64,000 nucleotides of DNA from DASCOT01 sp965197275 (GTDB lineage: Bacteria; Acidobacteriota; UBA890; WLXD01): the NCBI GenBank assembly GCA_965197275.1, contig CBDAMQ010000031.1, positions 62,001-126,000 of the forward strand, given 5' to 3'. The notes under the pieces are model-generated. The model did no database searches and was not told where the DNA came from. It worked only from the letters and a program-made list of their open reading frames with translations. Both the position numbers and the translations under genes were made by a program. Positions 16,513-25,272 of this stretch are shown one piece after another. Numbering within the stretch: the stretch's first letter is position 1; the number at the start of each line of letters is the position of its first letter.

Positions 16513-17247
16513 GTGGCATTGAGGCGACCAGCGGGCGATTCGCGCCGACCCCAGCTCTGGGGCTGTTTTCGCTTCGCGCTGGCCCTGTTGACGCTGACCG
16601 CCGGTCAGCTGGGCGCCGCGCCGTCGCAGGAGCCGGGTGCGACGATCGGCGAGGCCGGGGATGTCGTAGAAACGGAGGAGTATCGGGCCGGCCTGATCGC
16701 CGTCAAAGCGCGCGATCACGAGGCGGCGCTGGAGCAGTGGCAGAAGCTACTGGAGGCGAATCCGGCCTCCGGCATCGTGTTGCTGCGCCTGGCGGAGAGC
16801 CATCGAGCCCTGGGTAACAGCGCTGCAGCGGAAGCGGCGCTCAAGCGGATCCTCGACGCCGATCCTGAGAATGTCGCCGTGGCCTTCATGCTTGCACACG
16901 CGTACATGCGCACCGAGCGCGAAGATGACGCCGACCAACTGTTCAGTGAAGTGCTGGCGCGCTACCCGGGTGACGCCTCGATCCACGTGGGGATCGGCGA
17001 TACCTACCTGAAGGAGCAGCGGTACGAGCCGGCATTGGCCGCCTACCTTCAGGCGCTGACGATCGATCCGGAGCTGGCCGTGGCACAGAAGCAGGTCGGT
17101 CTCGCACACATCCAGGGTCGCGACCTCGGCGCCGCGGCGGTGGCGTTTCAGAGATACCTGGTATTGGAGCCGGCCGACAGCGACGACGCAGAGATCGTGC
17201 GGCGGCTCCTGGAGGCGCTCGAGGCGCAGCAAGTCTCGGAGCAGTAA
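16513..17247 (+). CDS. Exported tetratricopeptide-repeat protein
   Basis: 244-aa protein with an N-terminal signal (hydrophobic segment FALALLTLTAGQLGAA) and about five TPR units from residue 55 to 230 (for example HEAALEQWQKLLEANP, SAAAEAALKRILDADP, YEPALAAYLQALTIDP). GTG start with GGAGG seven bases upstream. Its stop overlaps the next start as TAATG, so the downstream reductive-dehalogenase-like protein is translationally coupled. TPR proteins act as scaffolds; the coupling suggests it chaperones or docks that Fe-S protein, although this one looks exported and the partner lacks a visible signal. A -10-like TATACT lies at 16455-16460. Confidence 0.85.
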   Translation: MALRRPAGDSRRPQLWGCFRFALALLTLTAGQLGAAPSQEPGATIGEAGDVVETEEYRAGLIAVKARDHEAALEQWQKLLEANPASGIVLLRLAESHRALGNSAAAEAALKRILDADPENVAVAFMLAHAYMRTEREDDADQLFSEVLARYPGDASIHVGIGDTYLKEQRYEPALAAYLQALTIDPELAVAQKQVGLAHIQGRDLGAAAVAFQRYLVLEPADSDDAEIVRRLLEALEAQQVSEQ

Positions 17248-18410
17248 TGGCAACCGGCGCCGGCGTTGACCCGTTCGAGGTGCTGCCCCAGTTCGAGCGC
17301 TTCAGCCAGCGCGACGACGTGTTCTGCCGCTCGTTCTGGGATCCGGCGGTGCGCTCCGATCGCAGCGACCTGTTCTACGACACCTATCGCAAGCCGCTGG
17401 CCAACTGGCGCAAGGTTGACGGGTTTACGCAGCGCGACTACGCGCTGCGCAACGCCTCCTGGCACGTCACCGACGTGTTCGCCGAGCTCAAGGAAGACGA
17501 GGATCGGCGCGAGGGCTACCTCGATGAGCTCACCGTTCTACGTGACGCACCGGACGAGAAGGTGCAGTTCGATACACCGGCCGCGGCCAGCGCCGAGATC
17601 AAGCGCATCGGCAAGCTATTCGGCGCCGACCTGATCGGCGTCACCGCCTACGATGAGCGCTGGGTCTACACCCACAAGTACAGCCGTCGGCTCGAGCACG
17701 AGAAGCCCAACGTCATGCCGGGAGGCCTGACCCACGTCATCGTCATTGCCAAGGAGATGGACCATGGGCTCATCGAAACGGTTCCGTCGGCGCTGAGCGG
17801 CACGGCGACCGGCTGGGGCTACTCCGAAGACACCCTGACGCTGCTGGCGCTGAGCCAGTACATCCGTAACCTCGGCTACCAGGCGGTGCCGAACTTGAAC
17901 GACACGGCGCTGTCCATACCGCTGGCCATTCAAGCGGGTCTGGGCGAGTACGGACGCCACGGGATGGTGATCACCAAGGAGTTCGGGCCGCGGGTCCGGT
18001 TCGGCAAGATCTTCACCGACCTGCCGCTGGTCGATGATCGGCCGGTGAGCTTCGGGGTGAAGGAGTTCTGCGAGGCCTGCCGGCGATGCTCCGACGCCTG
18101 CCCCGTGCAAGCAATTCCCGACGACGCTCCCAACGCGCGCATCTACAACCGATCCAACCTCGTGGGGGTGCGCAAGTGGACCGTCGACGCCGAGAAGTGC
18201 TTCAGCTTCTGGACCCGGCAGAACAGCGATTGCTCGATCTGTATCCGGGTGTGCCCGTACAACAAACGCTGGTCGCCCGCGGCGTTCAGTTTGTGGCGTC
18301 GTCTGGCGGCGACACCGCTTCGGCGGCTGTTGCTGAGTCTCGATACCTGGTTGGGCTTCGGTGGTCGGCAGTCAGCCAGTAGTTGGTGGGGACGCGGCGA
18401 GGCGGTCTGA
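17247..18410 (+). CDS. Reductive-dehalogenase-like corrinoid/iron-sulfur protein
   Basis: 387 aa. The centre and C-terminus follow the RdhA plan: a corrinoid-binding region (GADLIGVTAYDERWVY, GYSEDTLTLLALSQYIRNLGY, then NLNDTALSIPLA, AGLGEYGRHGMVI) ending in TDLPL, and two [4Fe-4S] sites, CEACRRCSDACP and C-x10-CSICIRVCP. The conserved Tyr of GYS and the Arg or Lys nearby correspond to residues used for substrate protonation in the family. There is no Tat signal and no RdhB anchor gene, unlike respiratory enzymes; it resembles cytosolic catabolic members or uncharacterised relatives. A distant QueG-like role is possible, but the TDLPL-FG-EFCxxC layout favours the dehalogenase family. Coupled to the TPR gene by TAATG. 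Confidence 0.85.
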   Translation: MATGAGVDPFEVLPQFERFSQRDDVFCRSFWDPAVRSDRSDLFYDTYRKPLANWRKVDGFTQRDYALRNASWHVTDVFAELKEDEDRREGYLDELTVLRDAPDEKVQFDTPAAASAEIKRIGKLFGADLIGVTAYDERWVYTHKYSRRLEHEKPNVMPGGLTHVIVIAKEMDHGLIETVPSALSGTATGWGYSEDTLTLLALSQYIRNLGYQAVPNLNDTALSIPLAIQAGLGEYGRHGMVITKEFGPRVRFGKIFTDLPLVDDRPVSFGVKEFCEACRRCSDACPVQAIPDDAPNARIYNRSNLVGVRKWTVDAEKCFSFWTRQNSDCSICIRVCPYNKRWSPAAFSLWRRLAATPLRRLLLSLDTWLGFGGRQSASSWWGRGEAV

Positions 18411-18540
18411 TTCCTGAGTGCGGGTGCGGCATTGGCGTTGCTGCTGCCGGCCGCCGTCCAACCGTCGCGGGGTTGCGCGGCTGGCCTGAACCGCACGAGC
18501 CCGTGCCGTCTCTGTTGTCATGGATCTAGTCGGGGATTGT

Positions 18541-18574
18541 GATGCGTTCATAATTAATAGAAGATGAATGCATG
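18541..18574. promoter_or_regulatory. Operator-like imperfect inverted repeat of the second toxin-antitoxin pair
   Basis: GATGCGTTCAT and ATGAATGCATG (9 of 11 positions complementary) separated by an AT-rich 12-bp spacer; the right arm covers the ATG of the antitoxin. The AT-rich spacer contrasts with the GC-rich surroundings and probably contains the promoter. Confidence 0.5.
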
Positions 18575-18820
18575 AAGCATCTTACCGTTCGACGAGTGCC
18601 CGACCGGCTCGCACGTGCTCTTGAAGCTGAGAAACGCAGCCGCGGGACTTCGCTCAACCAGACAGTTCTCGATTTGCTCGCTCAAGCGCTAGGCACGGCG
18701 ACGGCGCCGCGGTCGACGGGATTGTCGGCTCTTGCCGGGGGTTGGAGCGCCGCGGATCTGGCCCGATTCGAGCGTAACGTGGCGGTGACGGAGCAGATCG
18801 ACGCTGCTGTCTGGGAGTGA
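18572..18820 (+). CDS. Ribbon-helix-helix antitoxin (FitA/VapB type)
   Basis: 82-aa antitoxin. The N-terminus (KHLTVRRVPDRLARALEAEK, RGTSLNQTVLDLLAQAL) is a typical CopG/Arc ribbon-helix-helix that binds the operator as a dimer. The second half (LAGGWSAADLARFERNVA) is the toxin-contact tail found in FitA-like antitoxins. It overlaps the toxin gene by four bases (GTGA). ATG at 18572 is the only good start. Not closely similar to the antitoxin at 15830, so this is an independent module. Confidence 0.88.
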   Translation: MKHLTVRRVPDRLARALEAEKRSRGTSLNQTVLDLLAQALGTATAPRSTGLSALAGGWSAADLARFERNVAVTEQIDAAVWE

Positions 18821-19215
18821 ACCGCTACTGCTTGGATACCTCGGCCTACAGTCGCTTCAAGGCCGGTGTTGCCGAGGTCGCCGCGCTCCTGGATGCGGCT
18901 GATTGGGTAGGCGTTCCGGTTACGGTGCTCGGCGAGCTTTGGTTGGGCTTTCGCCTCGGCCTGCGGACGCAGCACAACCGTCGGGATCTGCGCCGCTTCC
19001 TGGACCATCCGCTGGTGGAGATCGTGCCGACCGATTCGGCGACCGCCGAGATCTGGGCGGAGATTGTCGGGGACCTCCGCGATGCCGGGACCCCGGTGCC
19101 GATCAACGACGTGTGGATCGCGGCGACCGCCGTCCGTACGGCCAGCACGGTGCTCACGTTCGACAGGCACTTCAATGCCGTGCCGCACTGCAGAACGAGG
19201 GTGTTGTCAGATTGA
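18817..19215 (+). CDS. PIN-domain toxin (VapC/FitB type)
   Basis: 132-aa PIN ribonuclease. Catalytic acidic residues: Asp in YCLDTSAYSRF, Glu in LGELWLGF, Asp in PINDVWIAATA and Asp in LTFDRHF. GTG start overlapping the antitoxin stop. The C-terminus is intact. Together with the upstream ribbon-helix-helix gene it is a complete type II toxin-antitoxin module, the second one within 3 kb, flanking the TPR/reductive-dehalogenase-like pair on its far side. Confidence 0.92.
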   Translation: MNRYCLDTSAYSRFKAGVAEVAALLDAADWVGVPVTVLGELWLGFRLGLRTQHNRRDLRRFLDHPLVEIVPTDSATAEIWAEIVGDLRDAGTPVPINDVWIAATAVRTASTVLTFDRHFNAVPHCRTRVLSD

Positions 19216-19320
19216 GGGGTCGAGTGACGAGTAGCATGGTCGCGACGATCGAACCGAGCGACCCGCCGATCGTGGTGGATGAGCTTGATTTCCGATCGGT
19301 TTCGGATTCAGGAGGATGAC

Positions 19321-19953
19321 GTGACAGATCGGTGGATGCTGCGGGGCGTCGAGTACGGCAACTGCAACTGTGACTGGGGTTGTCCCTGCCAGTTCGGCGC
19401 GCCCACCACATACGGCAACTGCGAAGCGGTGGTGCACGGCCACGTCGAGGAGGGGTACTTCAACGACACCCGCCTCGACGGGCTCAATTGGGCGATGATG
19501 GTCTGGTGGCCTGGCGAGATCGCCGAAGGCAATGGCCGCCAGCAGGCGGTCATCGATGAGAGCGCCACGCCCGAGCAGCACGAGGCGCTGCGCAAGATCC
19601 TCCACGGTGAGTCGACGGCGCCGGGATCAACCCACTTCTTCGTCTACAACAGCACCATGTCGGAGGTGCTCGAGACGCTGTCGGCGCCGATCGAGCTGTC
19701 GATCGATGTGGAGGCGCGCCGCGCCACCGCGCGCGTGCCGGGCCTGATCGAATCCGATGGCACACCGATCATCGACGCCTTCTCGGGGGAGGAGTCACGT
19801 TCGCGCATTCACCTGCCGAACGGCTTCGAGTACACCTATGCCGAGATGGGTAGCGGCCGTTCCAAGGTGACCGGCGCGATCGAGCTCGACCTCGACGGCT
19901 CGTACGCCCAGTTCAACGTCCTGCACATGAATCAGGACGGGGTGATTCGCTGA
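19321..19953 (+). CDS. DUF1326 domain-containing protein
   Basis: 210-aa protein matching DUF1326: it opens with the family's cysteine cluster CNCDWGCPC about 15 residues in, followed by GNCEA, GLNWAMMVWWPG and a second half rich in beta strands (NGFEYTYAEMG). The cysteines suggest metal or redox chemistry, but the family is uncharacterised. GTG at 19321 is chosen because GGAGGA lies five to ten bases upstream; the longer frame from 19279 has no such site. It overlaps the DUF2182 gene by four bases, and these two families are commonly adjacent, implying one function. Confidence 0.88.
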   Translation: MTDRWMLRGVEYGNCNCDWGCPCQFGAPTTYGNCEAVVHGHVEEGYFNDTRLDGLNWAMMVWWPGEIAEGNGRQQAVIDESATPEQHEALRKILHGESTAPGSTHFFVYNSTMSEVLETLSAPIELSIDVEARRATARVPGLIESDGTPIIDAFSGEESRSRIHLPNGFEYTYAEMGSGRSKVTGAIELDLDGSYAQFNVLHMNQDGVIR

Positions 19954-20714
19954 ACCGACGCGATCGTATCGCGGTGCTAGCGTCGCTCGCCGGCGTCACC
20001 GCGGTAGCCTGGGCCTACCTCGTCGTCGGCGCCGCGGGCATGGAATCCACCGCCGTCAGCGGCATGGGCGGCATGCTCACGGTGCGCGCGTGGGATGCGT
20101 CGGACCTCGGCCTCATGTTCATGATGTGGGCCGTGATGATGGTCGGGATGATGGTCCCGACCGCCATCCCCATGGCGATGATCTACGCATCGGTGGCGCG
20201 CAAGGCGGCGAGTCAGGGCAGCATCCTGGCGCCGACCGCCGTATTCGTATCCGGATACCTGCTCGTCTGGAGCCTCTTCAGCATGCTGGCGACGCTACTG
20301 CAATGGCAACTGAACCGCGCCTCGCTGCTGTCGCCGATGATGGTCCTCCACAACGCCGAGCTCGGCGCCGGGCTGCTGATCGTCGCCGGGCTTTACCAGA
20401 TGACACCCCTAAAGCAAGCATGCCTGCGCCACTGTCGATCGCCAGCCCATTTCATCGCTGCCCACTGGCGCCCCGGAACCGCGGGCGCCGTTCGTATGGG
20501 CGCCGAGCACGGCATCTTCTGCCTCGGCTGTTGCTGGTTGCTGATGCTGCTGCTGTTCGTGGGCGGCGTCATGAACCTGTTGTGGATCGCGTTGATCACC
20601 GCTTTCGTTCTGCTGGAGAAGATCAGCGTACGCGGCGAGGTTGGTGGCCGCGCGGCGGGCGTGGCGATGGTGGTTGTTGGGGCGCTGATGCTTTGGTCTG
20701 CGGGGGCAGGCTGA
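19950..20714 (+). CDS. DUF2182 domain-containing integral membrane protein
   Basis: About 254 aa with five to six transmembrane helices. The first conserved block (GLMFMMWAVMMVGMMVPTAIP) and the later FCLGCCWLLMLLLFVGGVMN are the hallmarks of DUF2182, described as a predicted metal-binding membrane protein because of the methionines and the Cys pair. A GTG at 19974 is possible, but homologous proteins begin with a basic N-terminus like NRRDRI, which is encoded just upstream; the likely start is therefore a CTG at 19950 that overlaps the DUF1326 stop as CTGA. Partner of DUF1326. The downstream aminotransferase is convergent. Confidence 0.85.
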   Translation: MNRRDRIAVLASLAGVTAVAWAYLVVGAAGMESTAVSGMGGMLTVRAWDASDLGLMFMMWAVMMVGMMVPTAIPMAMIYASVARKAASQGSILAPTAVFVSGYLLVWSLFSMLATLLQWQLNRASLLSPMMVLHNAELGAGLLIVAGLYQMTPLKQACLRHCRSPAHFIAAHWRPGTAGAVRMGAEHGIFCLGCCWLLMLLLFVGGVMNLLWIALITAFVLLEKISVRGEVGGRAAGVAMVVVGALMLWSAGAG

Positions 20715-20718
20715 GGCG

Positions 20719-21867
20719 CTAGCTCAGGCAACGATCGAGCTCGTCGAGAGCCCGGTCGATGTCCTCGCCGGTGTTGTACAGGTGCGGCGAGAAGCGCACG
20801 AAGTCGTTGCGGCCCGAAACGATCACGCCGTTCTCGTTGAAGTGCGTCGCCACCTTGACCGCGTCGATCCCCGGAACGCGCATCGAGACGATCGATGACC
20901 GTTCCTCGGTGGCGCGCGGCGACAAGATCTCCGCGCCGCGCGCCTCCAGGCCGTCGATCAACCGTGTTGCCAGCTGGAGGTTGTGCGCCGCGATTCGATC
21001 CACCCCGACATCCATCAACGCCTGCATCGCTCGGGCTAGGCCGATTGCATTGCCGTAGCCCATGGTGCCGTATTCGAAGCGCCGCGCCGTGTCCGGCAGG
21101 TCCATGCGTACCGGCGCGAGATCCCAGAGCTGTTGATGGCTCCGAAAGCCGACGAGACCGGGGTCGAAGCGCCTGTGGAGGTGTGGCGCCAGCACCATCA
21201 CGGCGGCGCCGAACGGCCCGCAGAGCCATTTGTAGCCGCCGCTGATTAGCACATCGACGCCATCCCGGAGAACGTCGATCGGGATGGCCCCCGCAGACTG
21301 TGTGCCGTCGACGACGAACAGCGCGTCGTGGGCGTGGGCCGCGTCCGCAACCCGCCGCAGGTCGTAACGCTGGCCGCTGCCGAACTCCACATGCGAGATG
21401 CAGACCACAGCAGTGTCGGCGTCGATCTGATCCGCCAGCTCGTCGGGGTCCACTCGCATGTCCCGGCTCGGGGTCAGGCGAATCTCGCATCCCGTCGTGC
21501 GCGCCACGCGCACCCACGGGTAGAGCGTGCTCGGGAAGCCGACGTCGGTACCGACAATATTGGTGTCGGCCGCTGGCATCACGGCCCAGGCGAAGGAGCC
21601 CAGGAGCTCACTGAAGCTCGCCGCCACCGCGACGTCATCGCTAGACGCACCGAACATGCGCGCTGCGGACTCGTGCAGATCGTCGTAGATCGTTTCCTCG
21701 ACGACCTCGCCGAGGTTCACCGTGCCGTTGCGCGCCACGTCGCGCTGCCAATCGACGATGGCCTCTTCGGCGGCACGCGGCATCAGCGCCACGGACGCAC
21801 TGTTCAGGTAGGTGCAGCTAGCAGGAAGGCGGAATTGGTCGGTGGTAGTAAGAGGATCTATCGACAT
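20719..21867 (-). CDS. Class V PLP-dependent aminotransferase
   Basis: 382-aa cytosolic enzyme of the class V family (cysteine desulfurase, kynureninase and isopenicillin-N-epimerase relatives). It has ELLGSFAWAV in the cofactor-phosphate region, the Asp-containing motif FVVDGTQSAGAIPID and the PLP lysine in SGGYKWLCGP. The start at 21867 (GAGG four bases upstream) is preferred to the long basic extension back to 22020. No conserved cysteine loop typical of NifS desulfurases is visible, so a desulfurase role is not supported; an epimerase-like or transaminase role is open. Divergent from the BNR gene. Confidence 0.88.
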   Translation of the reverse strand: MSIDPLTTTDQFRLPASCTYLNSASVALMPRAAEEAIVDWQRDVARNGTVNLGEVVEETIYDDLHESAARMFGASSDDVAVAASFSELLGSFAWAVMPAADTNIVGTDVGFPSTLYPWVRVARTTGCEIRLTPSRDMRVDPDELADQIDADTAVVCISHVEFGSGQRYDLRRVADAAHAHDALFVVDGTQSAGAIPIDVLRDGVDVLISGGYKWLCGPFGAAVMVLAPHLHRRFDPGLVGFRSHQQLWDLAPVRMDLPDTARRFEYGTMGYGNAIGLARAMQALMDVGVDRIAAHNLQLATRLIDGLEARGAEILSPRATEERSSIVSMRVPGIDAVKVATHFNENGVIVSGRNDFVRFSPHLYNTGEDIDRALDELDRCLS

Positions 21868-21984
21868 GACCTCACGGCGGGTTCGGTGCGACGTGGATCG
21901 GTGCAAGGTGCTCGCCGGAAGGCTAGTCTGTCGCCGGTCGAGTCGCCAACGTGAGGTTCGCGCCCATCGCGTCCAGGAGTCGTC

Positions 21985-24900
21985 ATGATGAAGAGATCGC
22001 CTGCCCGTCCTTGCGTCCAACCCTTGGCTCTATTTCGGTGGGCGCTTCTCGGCGGCTGTATTGTCGCGCTCGTGCCCGCCACCGCAGCGGCCCAGATGGA
22101 TGCGCCGTCTGCGCTGCAGCCACTCCACTTCCGCCACATCGGCCCGATCGGCAACCGGATCGCCGCCGTTGCCGGCGTCGCCGGCGACCCTCACATCTAC
22201 TACGTCGGTGCTGCGTCGGGCGGCATCTGGAAGACCGAGGACGGCGGCCTCGGCTGGCGGCCGATCTTCGACGACCAGCCGGTACACGCGATCGGGTCGC
22301 TGGCGGTGGCGGTGAGCGATCCGCAGATCGTCTGGGCCGGAACCGGCGAACCGCACATTCGATCCAACGTGTCGATCGGCAACGGCGTTTGGAAGTCGAT
22401 GGACGGCGGAGACACCTGGGAGCACATGGGGCTCGAGGCCACCGGACGCATCTCCGACGTGTTGATTCATCCGCGCGATCCGGATGTCGTCTACGTCGCG
22501 GCACTGGGGCATGGACATAGCCCGCAATCGGAGCGCGGCATCTTTCGCACCACCGACGGTGGCTCGACTTGGGAACAGGTGCTGTTCGTCGACGAGAACA
22601 CCGGCGCTTCGGATCTGGAGATGGATCCGAACAACCCGCGTATTCTGTTCGCCGGCATGTGGCAGGTGTCGATCAACACGTGGAACCGGGAGAGCGGTGG
22701 ACCCGGCAGTGGGATCTTCGCCAGCCGCGATGGCGGCGACACCTGGACGAAGCTCGAAGGGCACGGGCTACCGAACCGACCGGTCGGCAAGATCGACGTC
22801 TGCATGACGGCAGCCGACAGCCGTCGTATCTATGCGCTCATCGAGACCGGCGACGGGGTCCCCTGGCACGGCGAGGAGACCGACAGCGGTGAGTTGTGGC
22901 GCTCCGAAGACGGCGGGCGCGAGTGGGAGATGGTCAATTACAGCCGCGACCTGGCGGGGCGTAGTGCCTACTACACCGTCTGCCATGTATCGCCGGAAGA
23001 CGCCGACGAGGCCTACTTTCTGGCGGCGCCGTTCCTGTACACGCTCGACGGCGGGCGCACGTACTCCTCTGCCGGCTCAGCCGACGCCGCGATAGCACGG
23101 CCGGGTGGAGACAATCACGACATGTGGATCGACCCGGGCAACCCCGATCGCATGATCGTCGGCAACGATCCAGGCGTCGCGATCTCCACTAACCGCGGTC
23201 GCAGCTGGATGCGCATCCAGTTGCCGATCGCGCAGATGTACCACGTCACCGCCGACAACAACGTGCCGTACTACGTTTACGGCAATCGTCAGGACGGGCC
23301 GTCGTACCGTGGCCCGAGCAACAGCCGCACGGGCGGATTCGGTGGCAGCTCGATACCGCGAGGCATGTGGCACAGCATCGGCGGTGGCGAGAGCGGGTTT
23401 GCCACGCCCGATCCGGACGACCCCGACCTCATCTGGTCGAGTGCCTCGGGGGCCGGCGCGCGCGGCGGCATCGTGGTGCGCTATCGGGAGAGCACGCGCC
23501 AGTTCCGGCAAGTGGAGGTGTGGCCCGAAAGCACCGGAGGCTGGCCGGCCGCAGATCTCAAGTACCGCTTCCAGTGGACGTTTCCGCTGCTCATCTCACC
23601 GCACGATAGCAACACCATCTACGTCACCAGCCAGCACGTTCATCGTACCCGCAACGGCGGTCAGAGCTGGGACGTCATCAGCCCGGATCTGTCCACCAAT
23701 GACAAGACCAAGCAGGGGATCTCGGGTGGCCTGACACCCGACAACATCGGTGTGGAGTACTGCTGCGTGATCTATGCCTTCGACGAGTCGCCGGCACAAC
23801 AGGGAGTGTTCTGGGCCGGAACCAACGACGGGCTGGTACAGGTGAGCCGCGATAACGGCGCCTCGTGGAACAACGTCACCGACAATATCCCTGGGCTGCC
23901 GCCCGACGGCGTCGTGCGTGCTGTCGAGGCGTCGAAGTGGGACGCCGGCAAGGCCTACGTGGCGATCGAGCACCATCAGGTGGGCGATTTCGCTCCCTAC
24001 GTGTATCGAACCGATGATTTCGGGCGCAGCTGGGAACAGATCACCGATGGAATCGCGCCGGGGCTGCTGAGCTACGCGCGCCACATCGAAGAGGATCCGG
24101 TTCGTCCGGGGCTGCTGTATCTGGGTACGGAGAACGCGCTGTACGTCAGCTTCGACGACGGCGACAGCTGGCAGTCGATGATGACCGACCTGCCCGCGTC
24201 GCCGGTCTACGGCATCTTCGTGCAGGAACACTTCAACGATCTGGTCGTCGGCACCTACGGACGCGGCTTCTGGATCATGGACGACCTGACGCCGTTGCAG
24301 CAGCTTACCGCCGAGATGGTGGCGGCGGTCCAGGACGGCAGCGACGGCGGTCCGGTGGCGCAGCTGTTCGAGCCCCGCCAGGCGTATCGCTTCCACAGCA
24401 TCACCTCACCCGCTACCACTGCCGGTGATCCCGCGAGCGGCGAGAATCCGCCGACCGGGGCGTCGATCAGCTACTGGCTTGGCGAGGCGCCCGATGGGCC
24501 GGTGACAGTTCGCATCGACAACGCCTCCGGAGAGACCGTGCGCCAGCTCGAGGGCACGAAGTCGGCCGGAATCAACCGACTCTGGTGGAATCTCCGTGGC
24601 GAGCCGGCGGCGCAGTTGCGGTTGCGAACCCGTCCGCTAACGGCAGAGTGGTTCGATCTGGGCGCCGAGCGCCTACGCGAGGTGAACAGCCGACCCGGCA
24701 TGTTGCAGCCGCCGGGTACCTACACGGTGATCCTGGAGATGGGCGACCAGACGTCGCAACAGACGCTTCGAGTACTCAAGGACCCGAGCTCCGAGGGTAC
24801 CGAGGCCGATATCGCGGCGCAGACCGGCATGGTCGTCGAGCTGCACGACGCCCTCGAGACTACGGTGGGGATGATCAACCGCATCGAATGGCTGCGGCGG

Positions 24901-25272
24901 CAGCTCTACGATCTGCAGGATGTGCTCGCGGATACCGGTGACTCTGAGCGACTGATCGAGGCCGCTGGCGAGCTCGACGGGACGCTGCTCGCCGTCGAAG
25001 AAGACCTCTACCAGACGCGGCTGAGTTACACGGGTCAGGATCGGGTTCGCTGGCCGACGCGCCTCTTCGGACACCTGCAGTATCTGATCGGCGCCGTGTC
25101 GACCGTGGACTTTCCGCCGACCGACCAGGCCCGTGAGGTGCAGCAGGTGCTCGAGGAGCGGATGCTCGATCTCAGCGAGGAGCTCGCGCGGGTGATCGAT
25201 CGCGACGTCGAGGAGTTCAACCGCCTGCTACGCGACCGTGGGCTGGGGCCGCTGGTGACGGGTGGCGAGTAG
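21985..25272 (+). CDS. Secreted BNR/Asp-box (VPS10/sortilin-like) beta-propeller protein
   Basis: 1095-aa exported protein. Signal peptide ends near ATAAAQ. Many Asp-boxes (TEDGGLGW, SMDGGDTW, TTDGGSTW, SRDGGDTW, SEDGGREW, TRNGGQSW) build one or two propellers across residues 45-760; the last 300 residues hold a beta-sandwich (AEPxGP-like segment) and a helical bundle (LHDALETTVGMINRIEWLRRQL split at the middle). The layout is common in Acidobacteriota and Bacteroidota as 'glycosyl hydrolase, BNR', but no glycosidase acids can be assigned, so enzymatic activity is unproven. It overlaps the next gene by 11 bases. Confidence 0.9.
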   Translation: MMKRSPARPCVQPLALFRWALLGGCIVALVPATAAAQMDAPSALQPLHFRHIGPIGNRIAAVAGVAGDPHIYYVGAASGGIWKTEDGGLGWRPIFDDQPVHAIGSLAVAVSDPQIVWAGTGEPHIRSNVSIGNGVWKSMDGGDTWEHMGLEATGRISDVLIHPRDPDVVYVAALGHGHSPQSERGIFRTTDGGSTWEQVLFVDENTGASDLEMDPNNPRILFAGMWQVSINTWNRESGGPGSGIFASRDGGDTWTKLEGHGLPNRPVGKIDVCMTAADSRRIYALIETGDGVPWHGEETDSGELWRSEDGGREWEMVNYSRDLAGRSAYYTVCHVSPEDADEAYFLAAPFLYTLDGGRTYSSAGSADAAIARPGGDNHDMWIDPGNPDRMIVGNDPGVAISTNRGRSWMRIQLPIAQMYHVTADNNVPYYVYGNRQDGPSYRGPSNSRTGGFGGSSIPRGMWHSIGGGESGFATPDPDDPDLIWSSASGAGARGGIVVRYRESTRQFRQVEVWPESTGGWPAADLKYRFQWTFPLLISPHDSNTIYVTSQHVHRTRNGGQSWDVISPDLSTNDKTKQGISGGLTPDNIGVEYCCVIYAFDESPAQQGVFWAGTNDGLVQVSRDNGASWNNVTDNIPGLPPDGVVRAVEASKWDAGKAYVAIEHHQVGDFAPYVYRTDDFGRSWEQITDGIAPGLLSYARHIEEDPVRPGLLYLGTENALYVSFDDGDSWQSMMTDLPASPVYGIFVQEHFNDLVVGTYGRGFWIMDDLTPLQQLTAEMVAAVQDGSDGGPVAQLFEPRQAYRFHSITSPATTAGDPASGENPPTGASISYWLGEAPDGPVTVRIDNASGETVRQLEGTKSAGINRLWWNLRGEPAAQLRLRTRPLTAEWFDLGAERLREVNSRPGMLQPPGTYTVILEMGDQTSQQTLRVLKDPSSEGTEADIAAQTGMVVELHDALETTVGMINRIEWLRRQLYDLQDVLADTGDSERLIEAAGELDGTLLAVEEDLYQTRLSYTGQDRVRWPTRLFGHLQYLIGAVSTVDFPPTDQAREVQQVLEERMLDLSEELARVIDRDVEEFNRLLRDRGLGPLVTGGE

